A DNA stretch of 64,000 nt, taken from NCBI GenBank assembly GCA_963786805.1, contig CAWBAK010000001.1, positions 212,885 through 276,884 on the forward strand, in the 5' to 3' direction. Every line of letters begins with the position of its first letter. The stretch's first letter is position 1. The position numbers and the translations under genes were made by a program. Shown here in pieces: positions 8,502 through 18,049 of this stretch. This stretch comes from CALGFI01 sp963786805. GTDB taxonomy: Bacteria; Actinomycetota; UBA4738; HRBIN12. Under the pieces are notes generated by a model. It was not told the DNA's origin. It did not search any database and was given only the letters and a program-made list of their open reading frames with translations.

Positions 8502-9569
8502 ATGGAGCTCGGGGTCTACACGTTCGCAGAGCTCTCGCCCGACCCGATCACGGGCGAGGAGCTGGCTCCGGCGGACCGCCTCCGGAACCTCATCGAGGAG
8601 ATCGAGCTCGCCGACCGCGTCGGGCTCGACGTGTTCGGCGTCGGTGAGCATCACCGTCCCGACTTCGCGGTCTCCTCACCCGCGATCGTGCTCGCTGCAG
8701 CGACCGAGCGCACGAAGACGATCCGACTGACGAGCGCGGTGACGGTGCTGAGCTCGGACGAGCCCGTCCGGGTGTATCAGGACTTCGCGACGCTGGATCT
8801 GCTGTCCGGCGGCCGGGCCGAGATCATGGTCGGGCGCGGATCGTTCATCGAGTCGTTCCCGCTCTTCGGCTACGACCTCGAGGACTACGACGAGCTCTTC
8901 ATCGAGAAACTGCTCCTGCTCCTGAAGGTGCGCGAGTCCGAGCGCGTCACATGGCAGGGCCGCCACCGGGCGCCGATGGAGAACGTCGGTGTCTACCCAC
9001 GGTCGTTCCAGGAGCGCATCCCGATCTGGGTGGCCGTGGGTGGGAACCCGGAATCCGCGATCCGCGCCGGGACGCTCGGGCTGCCGATGGCGCTCGCGAT
9101 CATCGGCGGGATGCCCGAGCGCTTCGCGCCGTTCGCCAAGCTCCACCGCCAGGCCGCGGTTCGAGCCGGACACGACCCGCCTCCTCCGCTGAGCATCAAC
9201 TCGCACGGCTACATCGCCGAGGACCCGCAGCAGGCGATCGAGGAGTCGTTCCCGGCGGTGAGCGCGACGATGAACCGCATCGGGAAAGAGCGCGGATGGA
9301 CGCCGATGACGCGAGCCGACTACGAGCAGGCGGCGACGCTCCGCGGTTCCGACTTCGTGGGCGCGCCGCAGCAGATCGTCGAGAAGATCCTGTTCCAGTG
9401 GGACATCTTCCATCACGACCGCGTGTTGCTGCAGTTCAGCGTCGGCTCGATCCCGCACGAGAGGATCATGCGATCGATCGAGCTCTTCGGAACCGAGGTC
9501 GCGCCGGTCGTCCGGGAGGAGATCGCCCGTCGCGAGGCCGAAGGGGAGAGTTCGCGGTCGGCGAGCTGA
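8502..9569 (+). CDS. LLM-class flavin-dependent oxidoreductase
   Basis: 355 residues of the bacterial luciferase-like (TIM-barrel) superfamily, which use FMN or F420. Seen are the opening MELGVYTFAELSPDP, the EHHRPDF block near residues 48-54 that lines the flavin site, and the barrel segment LDLLSGGRAEIMVGRGSF. C-terminal GAPQQIVEKILFQWDIFHHD is the usual closing helix region. Which flavin it uses cannot be decided by eye; the closest sub-type is the group annotated as probable oxidoreductases with a luciferase fold. Same strand as the flavin monooxygenase, 56 bases after it. Confidence 0.87.
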   Translation: MELGVYTFAELSPDPITGEELAPADRLRNLIEEIELADRVGLDVFGVGEHHRPDFAVSSPAIVLAAATERTKTIRLTSAVTVLSSDEPVRVYQDFATLDLLSGGRAEIMVGRGSFIESFPLFGYDLEDYDELFIEKLLLLLKVRESERVTWQGRHRAPMENVGVYPRSFQERIPIWVAVGGNPESAIRAGTLGLPMALAIIGGMPERFAPFAKLHRQAAVRAGHDPPPPLSINSHGYIAEDPQQAIEESFPAVSATMNRIGKERGWTPMTRADYEQAATLRGSDFVGAPQQIVEKILFQWDIFHHDRVLLQFSVGSIPHERIMRSIELFGTEVAPVVREEIARREAEGESSRSAS

Positions 9570-9579
9570 CGGCTCGCGG

Positions 9580-10065
9580 TCACGACTCGAGCTTCAGCGT
9601 GACCTCGGCGATCCCGTCCTCGGGCTCGTCCGATGGCTCGAGCGGCTCGTCCGTGACTCGGAACCCACATTTCTCCAGGACGCGGATCGACGCGACGTTG
9701 TGCGCGGCGACGTGCGCCCACAATGGGCGGGTGGGCACCTCGCCGAGGAACGCGCCCAGCGCGCGGGTTGCGATCCCCTTGCCCCAGAACTCCCGCCCGA
9801 TCCAGTAGCCGATCTCGACGCGCCCGTCCTGTTCCCAGCTCCCGATGTTGCCGGCCACCTGCCCGTCCACGACGACGGCCCTCTTCACGAGGCTGTCGTC
9901 GCCGAGGAGCCTCGTCCAGTGCGCCATGAACGCATCCCAGTCTCGCGCCGGAAATGCCGCCATCCGGTTCGCTTCCGGGTCACGCTGATGCTCGAAGAGG
10001 ATCGGAAGGTCGCCCTGGGCGACCGGCCGGAGGATCACGCTCTCCTCATCCATGTCGCGGCTCAC
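9580..10065 (-). CDS. GNAT family N-acetyltransferase (RimJ/RimL-like)
   Basis: 161 residues with the GNAT fold: N-terminal VILRPVAQGDLPILFEH, central strand pair (RAVVVDGQVAGNIGSW, VEIGYWIGREFWGKGIATRA) with the acetyl-CoA pyrophosphate loop GKGIATRA, and the closing HNVASIRVLEKCGF motif. The target is probably an amino group on a protein or small molecule. The GTG at 10065 overlaps the stop of the large MFS/HEAT gene by four bases, so it is translationally coupled to it; an internal ATG at 10053 is an alternative start. Confidence 0.88.
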   Translation of the reverse strand: MSRDMDEESVILRPVAQGDLPILFEHQRDPEANRMAAFPARDWDAFMAHWTRLLGDDSLVKRAVVVDGQVAGNIGSWEQDGRVEIGYWIGREFWGKGIATRALGAFLGEVPTRPLWAHVAAHNVASIRVLEKCGFRVTDEPLEPSDEPEDGIAEVTLKLES

Positions 10066-12878
10066 GATGCTCCCGGACCGTCGCGTTCCGCCGTCTGCAC
10101 GCCGAGCCGCTCGGCGAGCACCCGCATGACCGCGAGTGACACCTCGGGACGTTCGCGGATCATGGTCTCGAACTCGCGATGCCCGATCCGGAGGGTCCGC
10201 ACGTCGCCTTCGGCGACCAGCGAGGCGATCCTTGGGGTCCGCGTGATGATCGACATCTCCCCCACGACATCGCCCGGCCCTCGGCGGGCGACCGTGGATG
10301 TCGCGCCTCCGGATACGCGCACGACGGCGACCGTGCCGTCGGTCACGAGGTGGAGCTCATCCCCGACCTCCCCCTCGCCCGCGATGACCTCGCCGTCGGC
10401 GTACGTGCGTTCCTCGGCGATCGCCGCCACGCTCTGCAGGTCCGCTGGCGACAGCTCGGCGAACAGCGGGATCTTGCGCAGGGCAAGGACACGTTCCATC
10501 GGGGACATCGACGTTCGAGCGCGTGCCATGTCGTTCACCGTCCCTTCGTTCGACCGGACGAGCTCCGCGCACGCCCGGATCATCGGGTCTTGGTCCCGAG
10601 AAGCGATCGAAAGCCAATCATCTCGGCGTGTCGCGGGAGCCCCACCCGACTCCCACAGCGGAAGGAGCTGGCGGATCAACGACCGGTGCTCGCTCGTCTC
10701 GAGCGCCTCGAGCGCGTTCGCGAGCTGGGTTTGGTCGGTCGCGCGCAGGTTGTCGAGGGCGGCACGCATCGCCGCCCGATCCCGGCTCAACAGGGCGAGG
10801 GCCGAGAGCGCCGCAAGCGCGTTCCGGCGGCCTCGATCCACCAGTGCGTCACGGAGCAGCCTCGACGCTTCGCCGTTCGGGGGGATCGAACGCGCGAGCT
10901 CGTGATCGCGGGTCGCCAGCGATCCGTGTGCCCGCGCCGACTGCAGCAGAGCCGGCTCATGGTTGCGGAGGTCGGAACCGACGAGGACCTCGAACGCCGC
11001 GTCACGGACCGCTCCATCCTGAGAGTCCAGCGCATCGACGGCGCGGGAGACGCCCGTCTCGAGCGAGGCCGACCCGAGCGTTCGGAACGCCTGGACCCGG
11101 ACCGTGGGCGATCCGTCGTCCAGCATCGGTTCGACGAACTCGATGACGGCCGCCGACGATGCGAGGTTCAGCTGACGGAGCGCGGCCGCGCGAACGTCGG
11201 GGTCGGCGTCGGTCAGTAGCCGGCGGAGGGTTCCGGCCGCCTCGCCGCTCGCCGGCCCGTCGAGGAGGGCCACGCAACACGCTGCGGCCATGTCGGGATC
11301 AGCGTCTTCGGTGAGCTTCACGAGCCGCGACGTGATCGCCGGATCCTTCGACGCATCCCCGAGCGCGATCACCGCGGCGCGGCGAACCCAAGCGTCCCGG
11401 TCATCGAGCGCACGCTCCAGCAACGCGCGCTCGAGCGAACCAGCACGTCCTAGGGCTCGGATCGCGCGCGCCCGGACGACGGCGTCGCCATCCGCGACCA
11501 GACGAACGAGGGTTTCTCGCGCGCGCGCGTCGGCAGCGCTTTGCGCCAGCATCTCGACCGCCAGCCGCCGGACCTGCGGATCCGGGTCGGCCGACGCCTC
11601 GAGCGCCAAGCCGACCGCCTGAGCGTCGCGGTCGGGAGAAACCAGAACCCCTTCGACGGCATCCCCTTCGAACACGCTGGGTCGCCCGGCCCGCAACGCC
11701 TCGGCGAGCGCCCGCGCGTACGAGCGACGGATCCGCCAGGTCACCACGATCGTGATACCTGCGACGGCCAATCCGATGACCGATAGCTGCCGTGGAGAGA
11801 ATGCCTGCTGGCCGACGAGCGTTACGATCCCGGCGATCGCGGTTCCCGCCTGCGTCGGGCCACCGTTGAGGAACGCGCGAACCTGGTCGCGTCGCGTCTC
11901 GGGCACGACGTTGACGAGTGTCTCCCACGCAGGTGAGCTCACGCCCTGGAGCCAGACGGTGACCCCGAAACGGACCGCGACGAGGGTCGCGAAGGACGAG
12001 CCCACGAGCAGCACGCCGAACCCGCCTGCGTACAGGATCGGCAGGACGAGCACCATCGCTGCCGCGCCGAACCATCCGAGCAGCCGGTTCGTCAGCAACA
12101 CCGACATGAGGAATGCGGCGGCGGTCACGCTCGCCCAGAACACCCCGAAGAAGCCGGCGAGCTCTTCGCGGTCCGGGAATCGAGCGGTTGCGGCCTGCGC
12201 GTACGGTAGGTAGAGCGAGTAGAAGAGGACGGAGAACAGGACGGCGGCGACGGTCATCCAGACCAGGAGGCGTGAGCGCCGCACGTACGACAGCCCCTGC
12301 CGGATGTCCTCGAGCGCCGATGGCGGCTTGCGGCGCAACCGGTGGCGAGGACCTCGGCGTATGCGGATCCCCAACACGGCCGCGCAGAGGAAGCCGCCGG
12401 CGACGAGCGAGATGGCCCATACGAACAGGAGGTTGGGGGTTCCGATCGTCGCGGCGAGCGGGCGCGTCACGAGCCCGCCAACCACCGATCCCAGGATGCC
12501 GCCGGCCCCGAACAAGGGGAACAGCCGTTTCGCGCGGCGGGTGTCGGTGACCACGCCGGCCGTTCCCCACAGGAAGAGGGACTGCAGGAGCACGGCAACC
12601 GTGACGGTCAGCCAGAGCACGGGATAGATCCATCCCGGGTCCGTCGCGAGAGCGGCGCGCTCCGCGAGCACGATCACCACGATCAAGATCGGGATGGCCG
12701 CGTAGGCGCGACGGCGGTCGAAACGGCCGAGCACTCCCGCGAGCGCGATCACCGCTGCGAATCCCGTCGCTCCTTGGGCCAGGTACATCAACGGGAGCGC
12801 GTTGGCGCCGACGCGGTCGAAGAACAGGGCGCTGACGCCGCTCTCGCCGACCGTCTGGCCGAGGAGGGTCACGAACAT
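10062..12878 (-). CDS. MFS / HEAT-repeat / cyclic-nucleotide-binding fusion protein
   Basis: About 939 residues in three parts. Residues 1-400 are a 12-helix membrane domain of the ADP/ATP-carrier (Npt)-like MFS type. Residues about 410-760 are alpha-solenoid HEAT repeats (units such as DPQVRRLAVEMLAQSAAD and DPDVRAAALRQLNLASS). The last ~140 residues are a cNMP-binding domain (RKIPLFAELSPADLQSVA; EGEVGDELHLVTDG; GDVVGEMSIITRTPR). It looks like a membrane carrier gated or scaffolded by a cytoplasmic solenoid with a cyclic-nucleotide sensor, and two cyclase genes lie just upstream on the same strand. ATG 12878 is used; a TTG three bases earlier is possible, and the frame closes at a stop near 12,938. 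Confidence 0.88.
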   Translation of the reverse strand: MFVTLLGQTVGESGVSALFFDRVGANALPLMYLAQGATGFAAVIALAGVLGRFDRRRAYAAIPILIVVIVLAERAALATDPGWIYPVLWLTVTVAVLLQSLFLWGTAGVVTDTRRAKRLFPLFGAGGILGSVVGGLVTRPLAATIGTPNLLFVWAISLVAGGFLCAAVLGIRIRRGPRHRLRRKPPSALEDIRQGLSYVRRSRLLVWMTVAAVLFSVLFYSLYLPYAQAATARFPDREELAGFFGVFWASVTAAAFLMSVLLTNRLLGWFGAAAMVLVLPILYAGGFGVLLVGSSFATLVAVRFGVTVWLQGVSSPAWETLVNVVPETRRDQVRAFLNGGPTQAGTAIAGIVTLVGQQAFSPRQLSVIGLAVAGITIVVTWRIRRSYARALAEALRAGRPSVFEGDAVEGVLVSPDRDAQAVGLALEASADPDPQVRRLAVEMLAQSAADARARETLVRLVADGDAVVRARAIRALGRAGSLERALLERALDDRDAWVRRAAVIALGDASKDPAITSRLVKLTEDADPDMAAACCVALLDGPASGEAAGTLRRLLTDADPDVRAAALRQLNLASSAAVIEFVEPMLDDGSPTVRVQAFRTLGSASLETGVSRAVDALDSQDGAVRDAAFEVLVGSDLRNHEPALLQSARAHGSLATRDHELARSIPPNGEASRLLRDALVDRGRRNALAALSALALLSRDRAAMRAALDNLRATDQTQLANALEALETSEHRSLIRQLLPLWESGGAPATRRDDWLSIASRDQDPMIRACAELVRSNEGTVNDMARARTSMSPMERVLALRKIPLFAELSPADLQSVAAIAEERTYADGEVIAGEGEVGDELHLVTDGTVAVVRVSGGATSTVARRGPGDVVGEMSIITRTPRIASLVAEGDVRTLRIGHREFETMIRERPEVSLAVMRVLAERLGVQTAERDGPGAS

Positions 12879-12957
12879 CAACGAGACGACCAGCCCGACG
12901 CTTCGTCCCTCTCCCGGGTTGCACGCGAAGGAAGCGTGCCGTCATCCCCACGATCGA

Positions 12958-14184
12958 TCACCCTGCCCGGTACGCCTGATAGAGATCCAGGGGCCGAGAC
13001 AGACCCTTGAGCGCGACAGAGCCGAGAGGCTCGAAACGAGCGTCCGTTCCGGAGGAGCGGCGGACGGTTTCCTCGCTCGCCAAGACCTGTCCTGCGGTGG
13101 CGTGGGAGGCGATCCTCGAGGCCAGGTTCACGGTCCTGCCGTACACGTCTCCGTCCTGGAAGATGACGGGTCCGGTATGGATGCCGATATGCATCGGTGG
13201 AAGACCTGCATCGGGAGCGCTCTCGACCATGTCAAGGCCCGCGAGAACGGCGGCGATGGGCTCCTTGAAATGAAACATCCCGCCATCCCCGAGCCAACGG
13301 ATCGGTCGTCCGCCACGGCGACGAGAGATGTCCTCGACGAGAGATGCGAGCTTCGCCGCGAGTTCGGCGGCGAACTCGTCTCCTCGTTCCTCGGTCAGGC
13401 GCGTATAGCCGGTGAGATCCACGAAGCAGATGGCCGGGGGCTTCGCAACCTTCTCGAAGAGGCCGGCACGCTCGAGAGCGACCTCGGCGTGGTTGATCGA
13501 ATGTTCGATCCAGACGTGCTCTCGGTGCCGGCGGTAGATGTCTGCGATCGTGCGCTCCAGTTGAGGGTTGACGCGACTTCCGAAGCGAGCCCCGAAATCG
13601 AGCAGCTCGCGCTCACTCCGCCCAGAGCGCCGAAGCGGTTCCTCGATCTCGGCTTCGAAGAGTTCGGCTTCGGCCTGAGCGATGCGGCGCATGCTGTCTG
13701 CATCGACCCGGAGCAGCCGCAGCGTCGGTCCTTCCCCGGCTCCGGCATCCAGGAACGCCTGAACGAGATGCACGAGTTCACGATCGCCCGCCTTGATGCG
13801 ATCGGAAGGTTCGGGCGGAGCGAACCCCAGGGCCTCGTAGAGGGATCGAAGCATCGTCATCGACACCCCCTCCTCGGAACTGAGCTGCTGGAAGGTCATG
13901 TCGAGGCGCGCTGCTCTGATCATCACGGGGGCGTCGAGCCAGGAGATCGAGAGTTCTCCAGCCTTGACGAGCCCCATGACGTCCTCAGCCGCGAGACCTG
14001 CCTCCTCCCAAGCGTGGAGGATCCGGACGCGACCGACATCCGAAGAGCCGTACATCGCCTCGCCATGCTTCGGCTCGAGGGCACCGAGTTCGATCAGCTT
14101 CACGATGTAGTCGGCGCCGACCTCGGCCTGGTGCGCCAGTTCATCGACAGAACGGGGCATCGGTTCCGGACCCGGGGCAGGCAT
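12958..14184 (-). CDS. Class III adenylate/guanylate cyclase with N-terminal regulatory domain
   Basis: 408 residues. The N-terminal ~240 residues form a helical regulatory region opening with a MerR-like segment (VDELAHQAEVGADYIVKLIE), as in Rv2212-type cyclases. The catalytic domain has both metal aspartates (Asp256 in FVDLTGYTRL and Asp300 in RWLGDGGMF) and the transition-state pair Asn353 and Arg357 (VNLASRI), so it should be active. It makes cAMP or cGMP from the nucleotide triphosphate in the cytoplasm. It is immediately upstream of the cNMP-binding MFS/HEAT gene and downstream of a second cyclase-like gene, which suggests a local cyclic-nucleotide circuit. Confidence 0.92.
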   Translation of the reverse strand: MPAPGPEPMPRSVDELAHQAEVGADYIVKLIELGALEPKHGEAMYGSSDVGRVRILHAWEEAGLAAEDVMGLVKAGELSISWLDAPVMIRAARLDMTFQQLSSEEGVSMTMLRSLYEALGFAPPEPSDRIKAGDRELVHLVQAFLDAGAGEGPTLRLLRVDADSMRRIAQAEAELFEAEIEEPLRRSGRSERELLDFGARFGSRVNPQLERTIADIYRRHREHVWIEHSINHAEVALERAGLFEKVAKPPAICFVDLTGYTRLTEERGDEFAAELAAKLASLVEDISRRRGGRPIRWLGDGGMFHFKEPIAAVLAGLDMVESAPDAGLPPMHIGIHTGPVIFQDGDVYGRTVNLASRIASHATAGQVLASEETVRRSSGTDARFEPLGSVALKGLSRPLDLYQAYRAG

Positions 14185-14237
14185 GGCTGCGAGGATACTT
14201 TGCCTCTGGGACCATTCCGGCGCCTCGAGATGTGCGA

Positions 14238-15071
14238 TCAGCGATCGGTCGGGGACGCGCCTGCGGCCGAGATGACCATCGCGTCGACCGGATGGCCTTT
14301 CAGCGAAAGGTGACGTCGCTCCCGTCCCTCTTGCTGGATGGATGCGGCTGAAGCCGCCTCGGCCGTCACGAGGACCTCGCCGATCGCCGCCTGTGCCGCG
14401 AGGTGCGCGGCGATGTTGACGGGATCACCGAGCGCCGTGAACTGGGCCGAGCCGCCCGAGCCGACGATCCCGACGAAGGCGGTTCCGGTGTGCACGCCGG
14501 CTCCGAGCGGGACCCAGGGACCCTCGGTCGACCCGTGCCCGGTTGCCCGAAGGAGCCCCTCCGCGGCCTCCACCGCTCGCCTCGTGTGTTCCCTTCCGGC
14601 CAGGAACGGGAGGAAGAGGGCGACCACCTCGTCGCCCACGAACTTCTCGATGATCCCATCGGCCTCGAACAGCACCTCACTCGAGACCCGATAGAAGCGG
14701 TTCATCAGGCGGGTGAAGTCCAGGACGGGCATCTGACGCGCGAGCTTGCTCGAGCCGCGGACGTCGGCGAACAGCATCGACACCTCCACCTCGGCTCCTC
14801 CGATCTCCTGATCCTCGAGCGGCCCGGGACACGCCTTCGCGTGGATCTCAAGGCCCTTGAAGCAGCGCCCGCAGATCTTCGGGTTCTTGTCCCAAGGTGC
14901 GTATCCGTATCGCCGGAGGATCATCGCGCCGGGCGCGCCGAACGGAGCCTTGCAGAGCTTGCATCTCGGGTTCGAGGGGATGAAGCGAAGCGGACTTTTG
15001 TCCTGCAGATGCGGGTGGGTCCCGCTGAGGAAGTCGTGCCACTCCTCCTCGGGGCTTCCGTACTTCGTCAT
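14238..15071 (-). CDS. Class III cyclase-like protein with N-terminal cysteine pairs
   Basis: 277 residues. An N-terminal ~85-residue region holds two CxxC pairs (Cys37/Cys40 and Cys67/Cys70) that look like a zinc or iron-sulfur knuckle. The cyclase domain keeps both metal aspartates (Asp103 in FADVRGSSKLA and Asp147 in FVGDEVVALF) and Asn219, but the transition-state Arg is His223 (VNIAAHLAAQA). Activity is therefore uncertain; it may be weak, need a partner subunit, or serve as a sensor. It precedes the full cyclase on the same strand with a gap of about 50 bases. Confidence 0.88.
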   Translation of the reverse strand: MTKYGSPEEEWHDFLSGTHPHLQDKSPLRFIPSNPRCKLCKAPFGAPGAMILRRYGYAPWDKNPKICGRCFKGLEIHAKACPGPLEDQEIGGAEVEVSMLFADVRGSSKLARQMPVLDFTRLMNRFYRVSSEVLFEADGIIEKFVGDEVVALFLPFLAGREHTRRAVEAAEGLLRATGHGSTEGPWVPLGAGVHTGTAFVGIVGSGGSAQFTALGDPVNIAAHLAAQAAIGEVLVTAEAASAASIQQEGRERRHLSLKGHPVDAMVISAAGASPTDR

Positions 15072-15135
15072 CGTCCGGAGCCTACGTCCCGAAGGAAGGA
15101 GGAACCAAACTGAGCAGCGGCACGCCAGCCCCCGG

Positions 15136-16227
15136 TCAGGCCGGCGCGAAGCGGATGTCGTGCGACCCGGCGTCGCCGGCGACGAAGCTGAGCAGACGCC
15201 CGCCCTCCTCGGACACCTCCGCCTTCTCGGCGCGCGAGAGCCTCCGGAAGGGCTCGATCCGCAGGGCGGCCGCCTTGTCCTTCTTTCGCTCGACCTTCCA
15301 CCTCGCCGACGCGAAGCCGTCGACGAGCACGAAGCCCCAGCCGACCTCGGTCCAGATCCGGATGGGGACGGCGACCATCCGACTTCGGTCCTTGTGACCG
15401 AGGAGGATGTTGTCGTACTCGGGCAGGAAGCGGGCGGGCGCGGGCGTGTCCTCGTCCGGCAAGGGTGCGCCCGGCACGTCGAACAGCTCGCGGCCGCGCT
15501 CGTCGCGGAAGGCGCGCAACCGGGGGCGGAGCCGCTCGATCACCGGCTCGCACTCCCGTCAAGTCCGGACCACGACTTGCACGTCCGCGACCATCGAGGG
15601 ACCGAACGCAGCCAGGTAGCGCAGGACCATGTCGTCGGGTTCGACGGAGCTCTCGAGTGGACGGCCGAGCCAGTGCTGCACGGTGGAGAACGCGGACCGC
15701 CCGCTCTGTCCCCAGATCCCGCGAGGGGTTACTTGGACCGTCGGCAGCAGGTACATCGCGTAGCCGAGGGAGGAGGCGTCCACGTCGGGCCAGCGCTCGG
15801 CGACGGTCTGCACGAGTTCGGCCCGCGTCCGAGGCTTCTCCGCGAAGAGCTCCTCGAACAGCGCCAGGAGCTCATCCAGGTCGACGCTTCCGACCGCCGT
15901 GCGGAGCGGGCTCGAGCCGAACAACGTGCGCTCGATGACGGGCTGGATCACCGGACGGAGCGCGAGGGCGTCTCGGGCGCTCACGAGGTGGAGCGTTCCC
16001 CGCAGCAACGTCATCCGGACCACTCGGCGGTCGGCCATCGGTTCCGCCAACGCCTCGGGTCGGAAGCGATCGAGTCGGGACCAGAGCGCGACGTACGGAT
16101 CCCTCGGTTCCTGCGCCTGCATGCCGACCAGCCGCTCGACCGCCTCGAGGACCGGCACCCTGCGCCGGCGTAGCAACATCTGCCGCTCGAGCAGCGCGCG
16201 GTTCAGCGCGCGGTTGCCGAGCTTGAC
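15136..16227 (-). pseudogene. AlkZ-like winged-helix DNA glycosylase family protein, interrupted
   Basis: The frame carries the HTH_42/AlkZ family pattern: N-terminal ALNRALLERQMLL, the QxQ motif VGMQAQEPRDPYVALW, a LLRGTLHLV segment, and C-terminal ERLRPRLRAFRDERG and FLPEYDNILLGHKDRSR. AlkZ-type enzymes unhook DNA crosslinks or remove damaged bases. The central VADVQ-WSGL segment is spoiled: reading frame one gives VVVRT then TGA at 15561-15559, and the same frame resumes five codons later. The WSGL residues are readable one frame over, so several single-base insertions seem to lie within about 30 bases. No good ATG or GTG is found at the family start near 16227. A pseudogene or locally misread sequence. 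Confidence 0.75.
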
Positions 16228-16280
16228 CCCGGGATCACCGGCGCTGTCCGCTTGCCTTCCTCTCGCGATCGCCCGCTCCC

Positions 16281-17069
16281 TCAGATGCGGCGGCGATAGC
16301 GGTAGATCGCGAGTGGAGCGAAGATCGCGGTGAGGACGACGAGCCAGATCGCGGTCTTGAGCACCGGATCGGCGACCGGGCCGCCGAGCATCAACCCGCG
16401 CGTCGCGTCCACGACCGAGGTGATCGGGTTCACCTTCACGAAGGCCTGCAGCCACCCCGGCATGGTCTCGACGCGCGCGAACACCGAGCTGGCGAACGTG
16501 AGCGGCAGGATGATCATGAAGCCCCAGGTGTTGACGGCCTCGGGTGTCTTCGCGGTGACGCCGATGAACGCCATCGGCCAACACAGGACCACGCCGAACG
16601 CGACCACCAGGAGGAACGCGCCGATCGCGCCGGCGAGGCCGCCCCCGAACCGGAACCCGAGCGCCACCCCGAACCCCATCAGGATCAGCGCGCCCCAGAT
16701 GATGCGAACCCCGTCGGCCGCGATCCGCCCGCCGATCACGGCCGAGCGCGCGATCGGCAACGAGCGGAACCGGTCGATCAACCCGCGCTGGAAGTCCACG
16801 TTGAGTCCGAGCGCGGTGGTGAACGGCGTGAACGCGATGCCCTGCACGAGGATCCCGGGGAGAGCGAACTGCAGGTACTCGCGACTCGAGCCGGCGATCG
16901 CGCCTCCGAACACGTAGACGAACAGCACGAGGAACATGAGCGGCTGGATCGTCATCCCGACGATCTGCTCGGGGTCCGACTTGATGTGCAGGAGGTTGCG
17001 GCGGGCGATCGTGAGCGTGTTGCTGAGGGCATTCGTACGTCTCGGTGTCACGACGGCGGTGGCGCTCAT
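16281..17069 (-). CDS. ABC-2 type permease, DrrB-like
   Basis: 262 residues with six predicted helices. The family block TALGLNVDFQRGLIDRFRSLPIARSAVIGGR between helices 2 and 3 and the C-terminal NPITSVVDATRGLMLGGPV are typical of daunorubicin-resistance permeases. It forms the membrane channel for the ATPase encoded just upstream, with a four-base ATGA overlap, and probably exports a lipid or drug-like molecule. The frame ends YRYRRRI at 16281. Confidence 0.92.
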   Translation of the reverse strand: MSATAVVTPRRTNALSNTLTIARRNLLHIKSDPEQIVGMTIQPLMFLVLFVYVFGGAIAGSSREYLQFALPGILVQGIAFTPFTTALGLNVDFQRGLIDRFRSLPIARSAVIGGRIAADGVRIIWGALILMGFGVALGFRFGGGLAGAIGAFLLVVAFGVVLCWPMAFIGVTAKTPEAVNTWGFMIILPLTFASSVFARVETMPGWLQAFVKVNPITSVVDATRGLMLGGPVADPVLKTAIWLVVLTAIFAPLAIYRYRRRI

Positions 17070-18049
17070 CTCTTGCTCCTCTCTTCGGAACCCTCGCTCT
17101 CGGCCTCTCCCTCGGCGAGGTGTCCGGTAACGGCGAGGAACACCTCGTCCAGGCTGGGGCGACGCAGCGACAGGTCGTCGACGACGATCCCGGCGTCGTC
17201 CAGACGCCGGACCACCTCGCCGAGCGCGGCGCGGTCGCCGATCGTCACCGTGACGAGCTCGCCGTCGCTGTGGGTGCTCTCGCCACCGGCGGCGAAGTCG
17301 GCGAGGATGCGTTCCGTCTTCTCCAGATCGGCGGGCTCCGCCGGCCGGGCCTGCAGGACGTGTCCGCCGACCCGCGTCTTCAGCTGCTGTGGCGTTCCCG
17401 CCGCGATCACCTTGCCGTGGTCGATCACGACGATCTCATCCGCAAGCCGGTCGGCTTCCTCGAGGTACTGCGTCGTGAGCAGGACGGTCGTTCCCTCGGC
17501 CACGAGTTCCCGGATCATGCCCCACAGCTCGAGGCGGCCCCGCGGGTCGAGCCCGGTGGTGGGCTCGTCGAGGTACAGGAACCGAGGCCGGCCGACGAGG
17601 CTCGCGGCGAGGTCGAGCCGGCGCCGCATCCCGCCCGAGTACTGCTTGACGATCTTGGTCGCGGCGTCGGAGAGGTTGAACGCATCGAGCAGCTCCGTCG
17701 CCCGGGCCTTCGCGGCGGAGACGGGGAAACCGAGCAGCCGGCCGAGCATGTACAGGTTCTCGTGTCCCGAGAGCAGCTCGTCGACCGCCGCGTACTGGCC
17801 CGTGAGGCCGATCAACCGACGCACCTCTTCGGGTTGCCGCACGACGTCGTAGCCGCCGACCGACGCCCGGCCCGAATCCGGCAGGAGCAACGTCGAGAGC
17901 ACCCGGATGGCGGTCGTCTTGCCCGCGCCGTTCGGGCCGAGCAGCCCGAACACCGAGCCCTCGCGCGCCACCATGTCGATGCCGTCGAGCGCCCGGACCT
18001 TTCCGAAGGTTCTGACGAGGCCCTCGGCCTCGATCGCAGCGTTCGTCAT
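17066..18049 (-). CDS. ABC transporter ATP-binding protein, DrrA-like
   Basis: 327 residues, ATG 18049 behind AGGGAGGGGTC on the minus strand. Walker A GPNGAGKTT near residues 39-47, signature YSGGMRRRLDLA, Walker B FLYLDEPTTGLD and the switch histidine region are all intact, followed by the ~90-residue C-terminal domain of the DrrA group (DDLSLRRPSLDEVFLAVTGH). Pairs with the downstream permease as an exporter. Its promoter region is shared with a divergent WYL regulator. Confidence 0.93.
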   Translation of the reverse strand: MTNAAIEAEGLVRTFGKVRALDGIDMVAREGSVFGLLGPNGAGKTTAIRVLSTLLLPDSGRASVGGYDVVRQPEEVRRLIGLTGQYAAVDELLSGHENLYMLGRLLGFPVSAAKARATELLDAFNLSDAATKIVKQYSGGMRRRLDLAASLVGRPRFLYLDEPTTGLDPRGRLELWGMIRELVAEGTTVLLTTQYLEEADRLADEIVVIDHGKVIAAGTPQQLKTRVGGHVLQARPAEPADLEKTERILADFAAGGESTHSDGELVTVTIGDRAALGEVVRRLDDAGIVVDDLSLRRPSLDEVFLAVTGHLAEGEAESEGSEERSKR

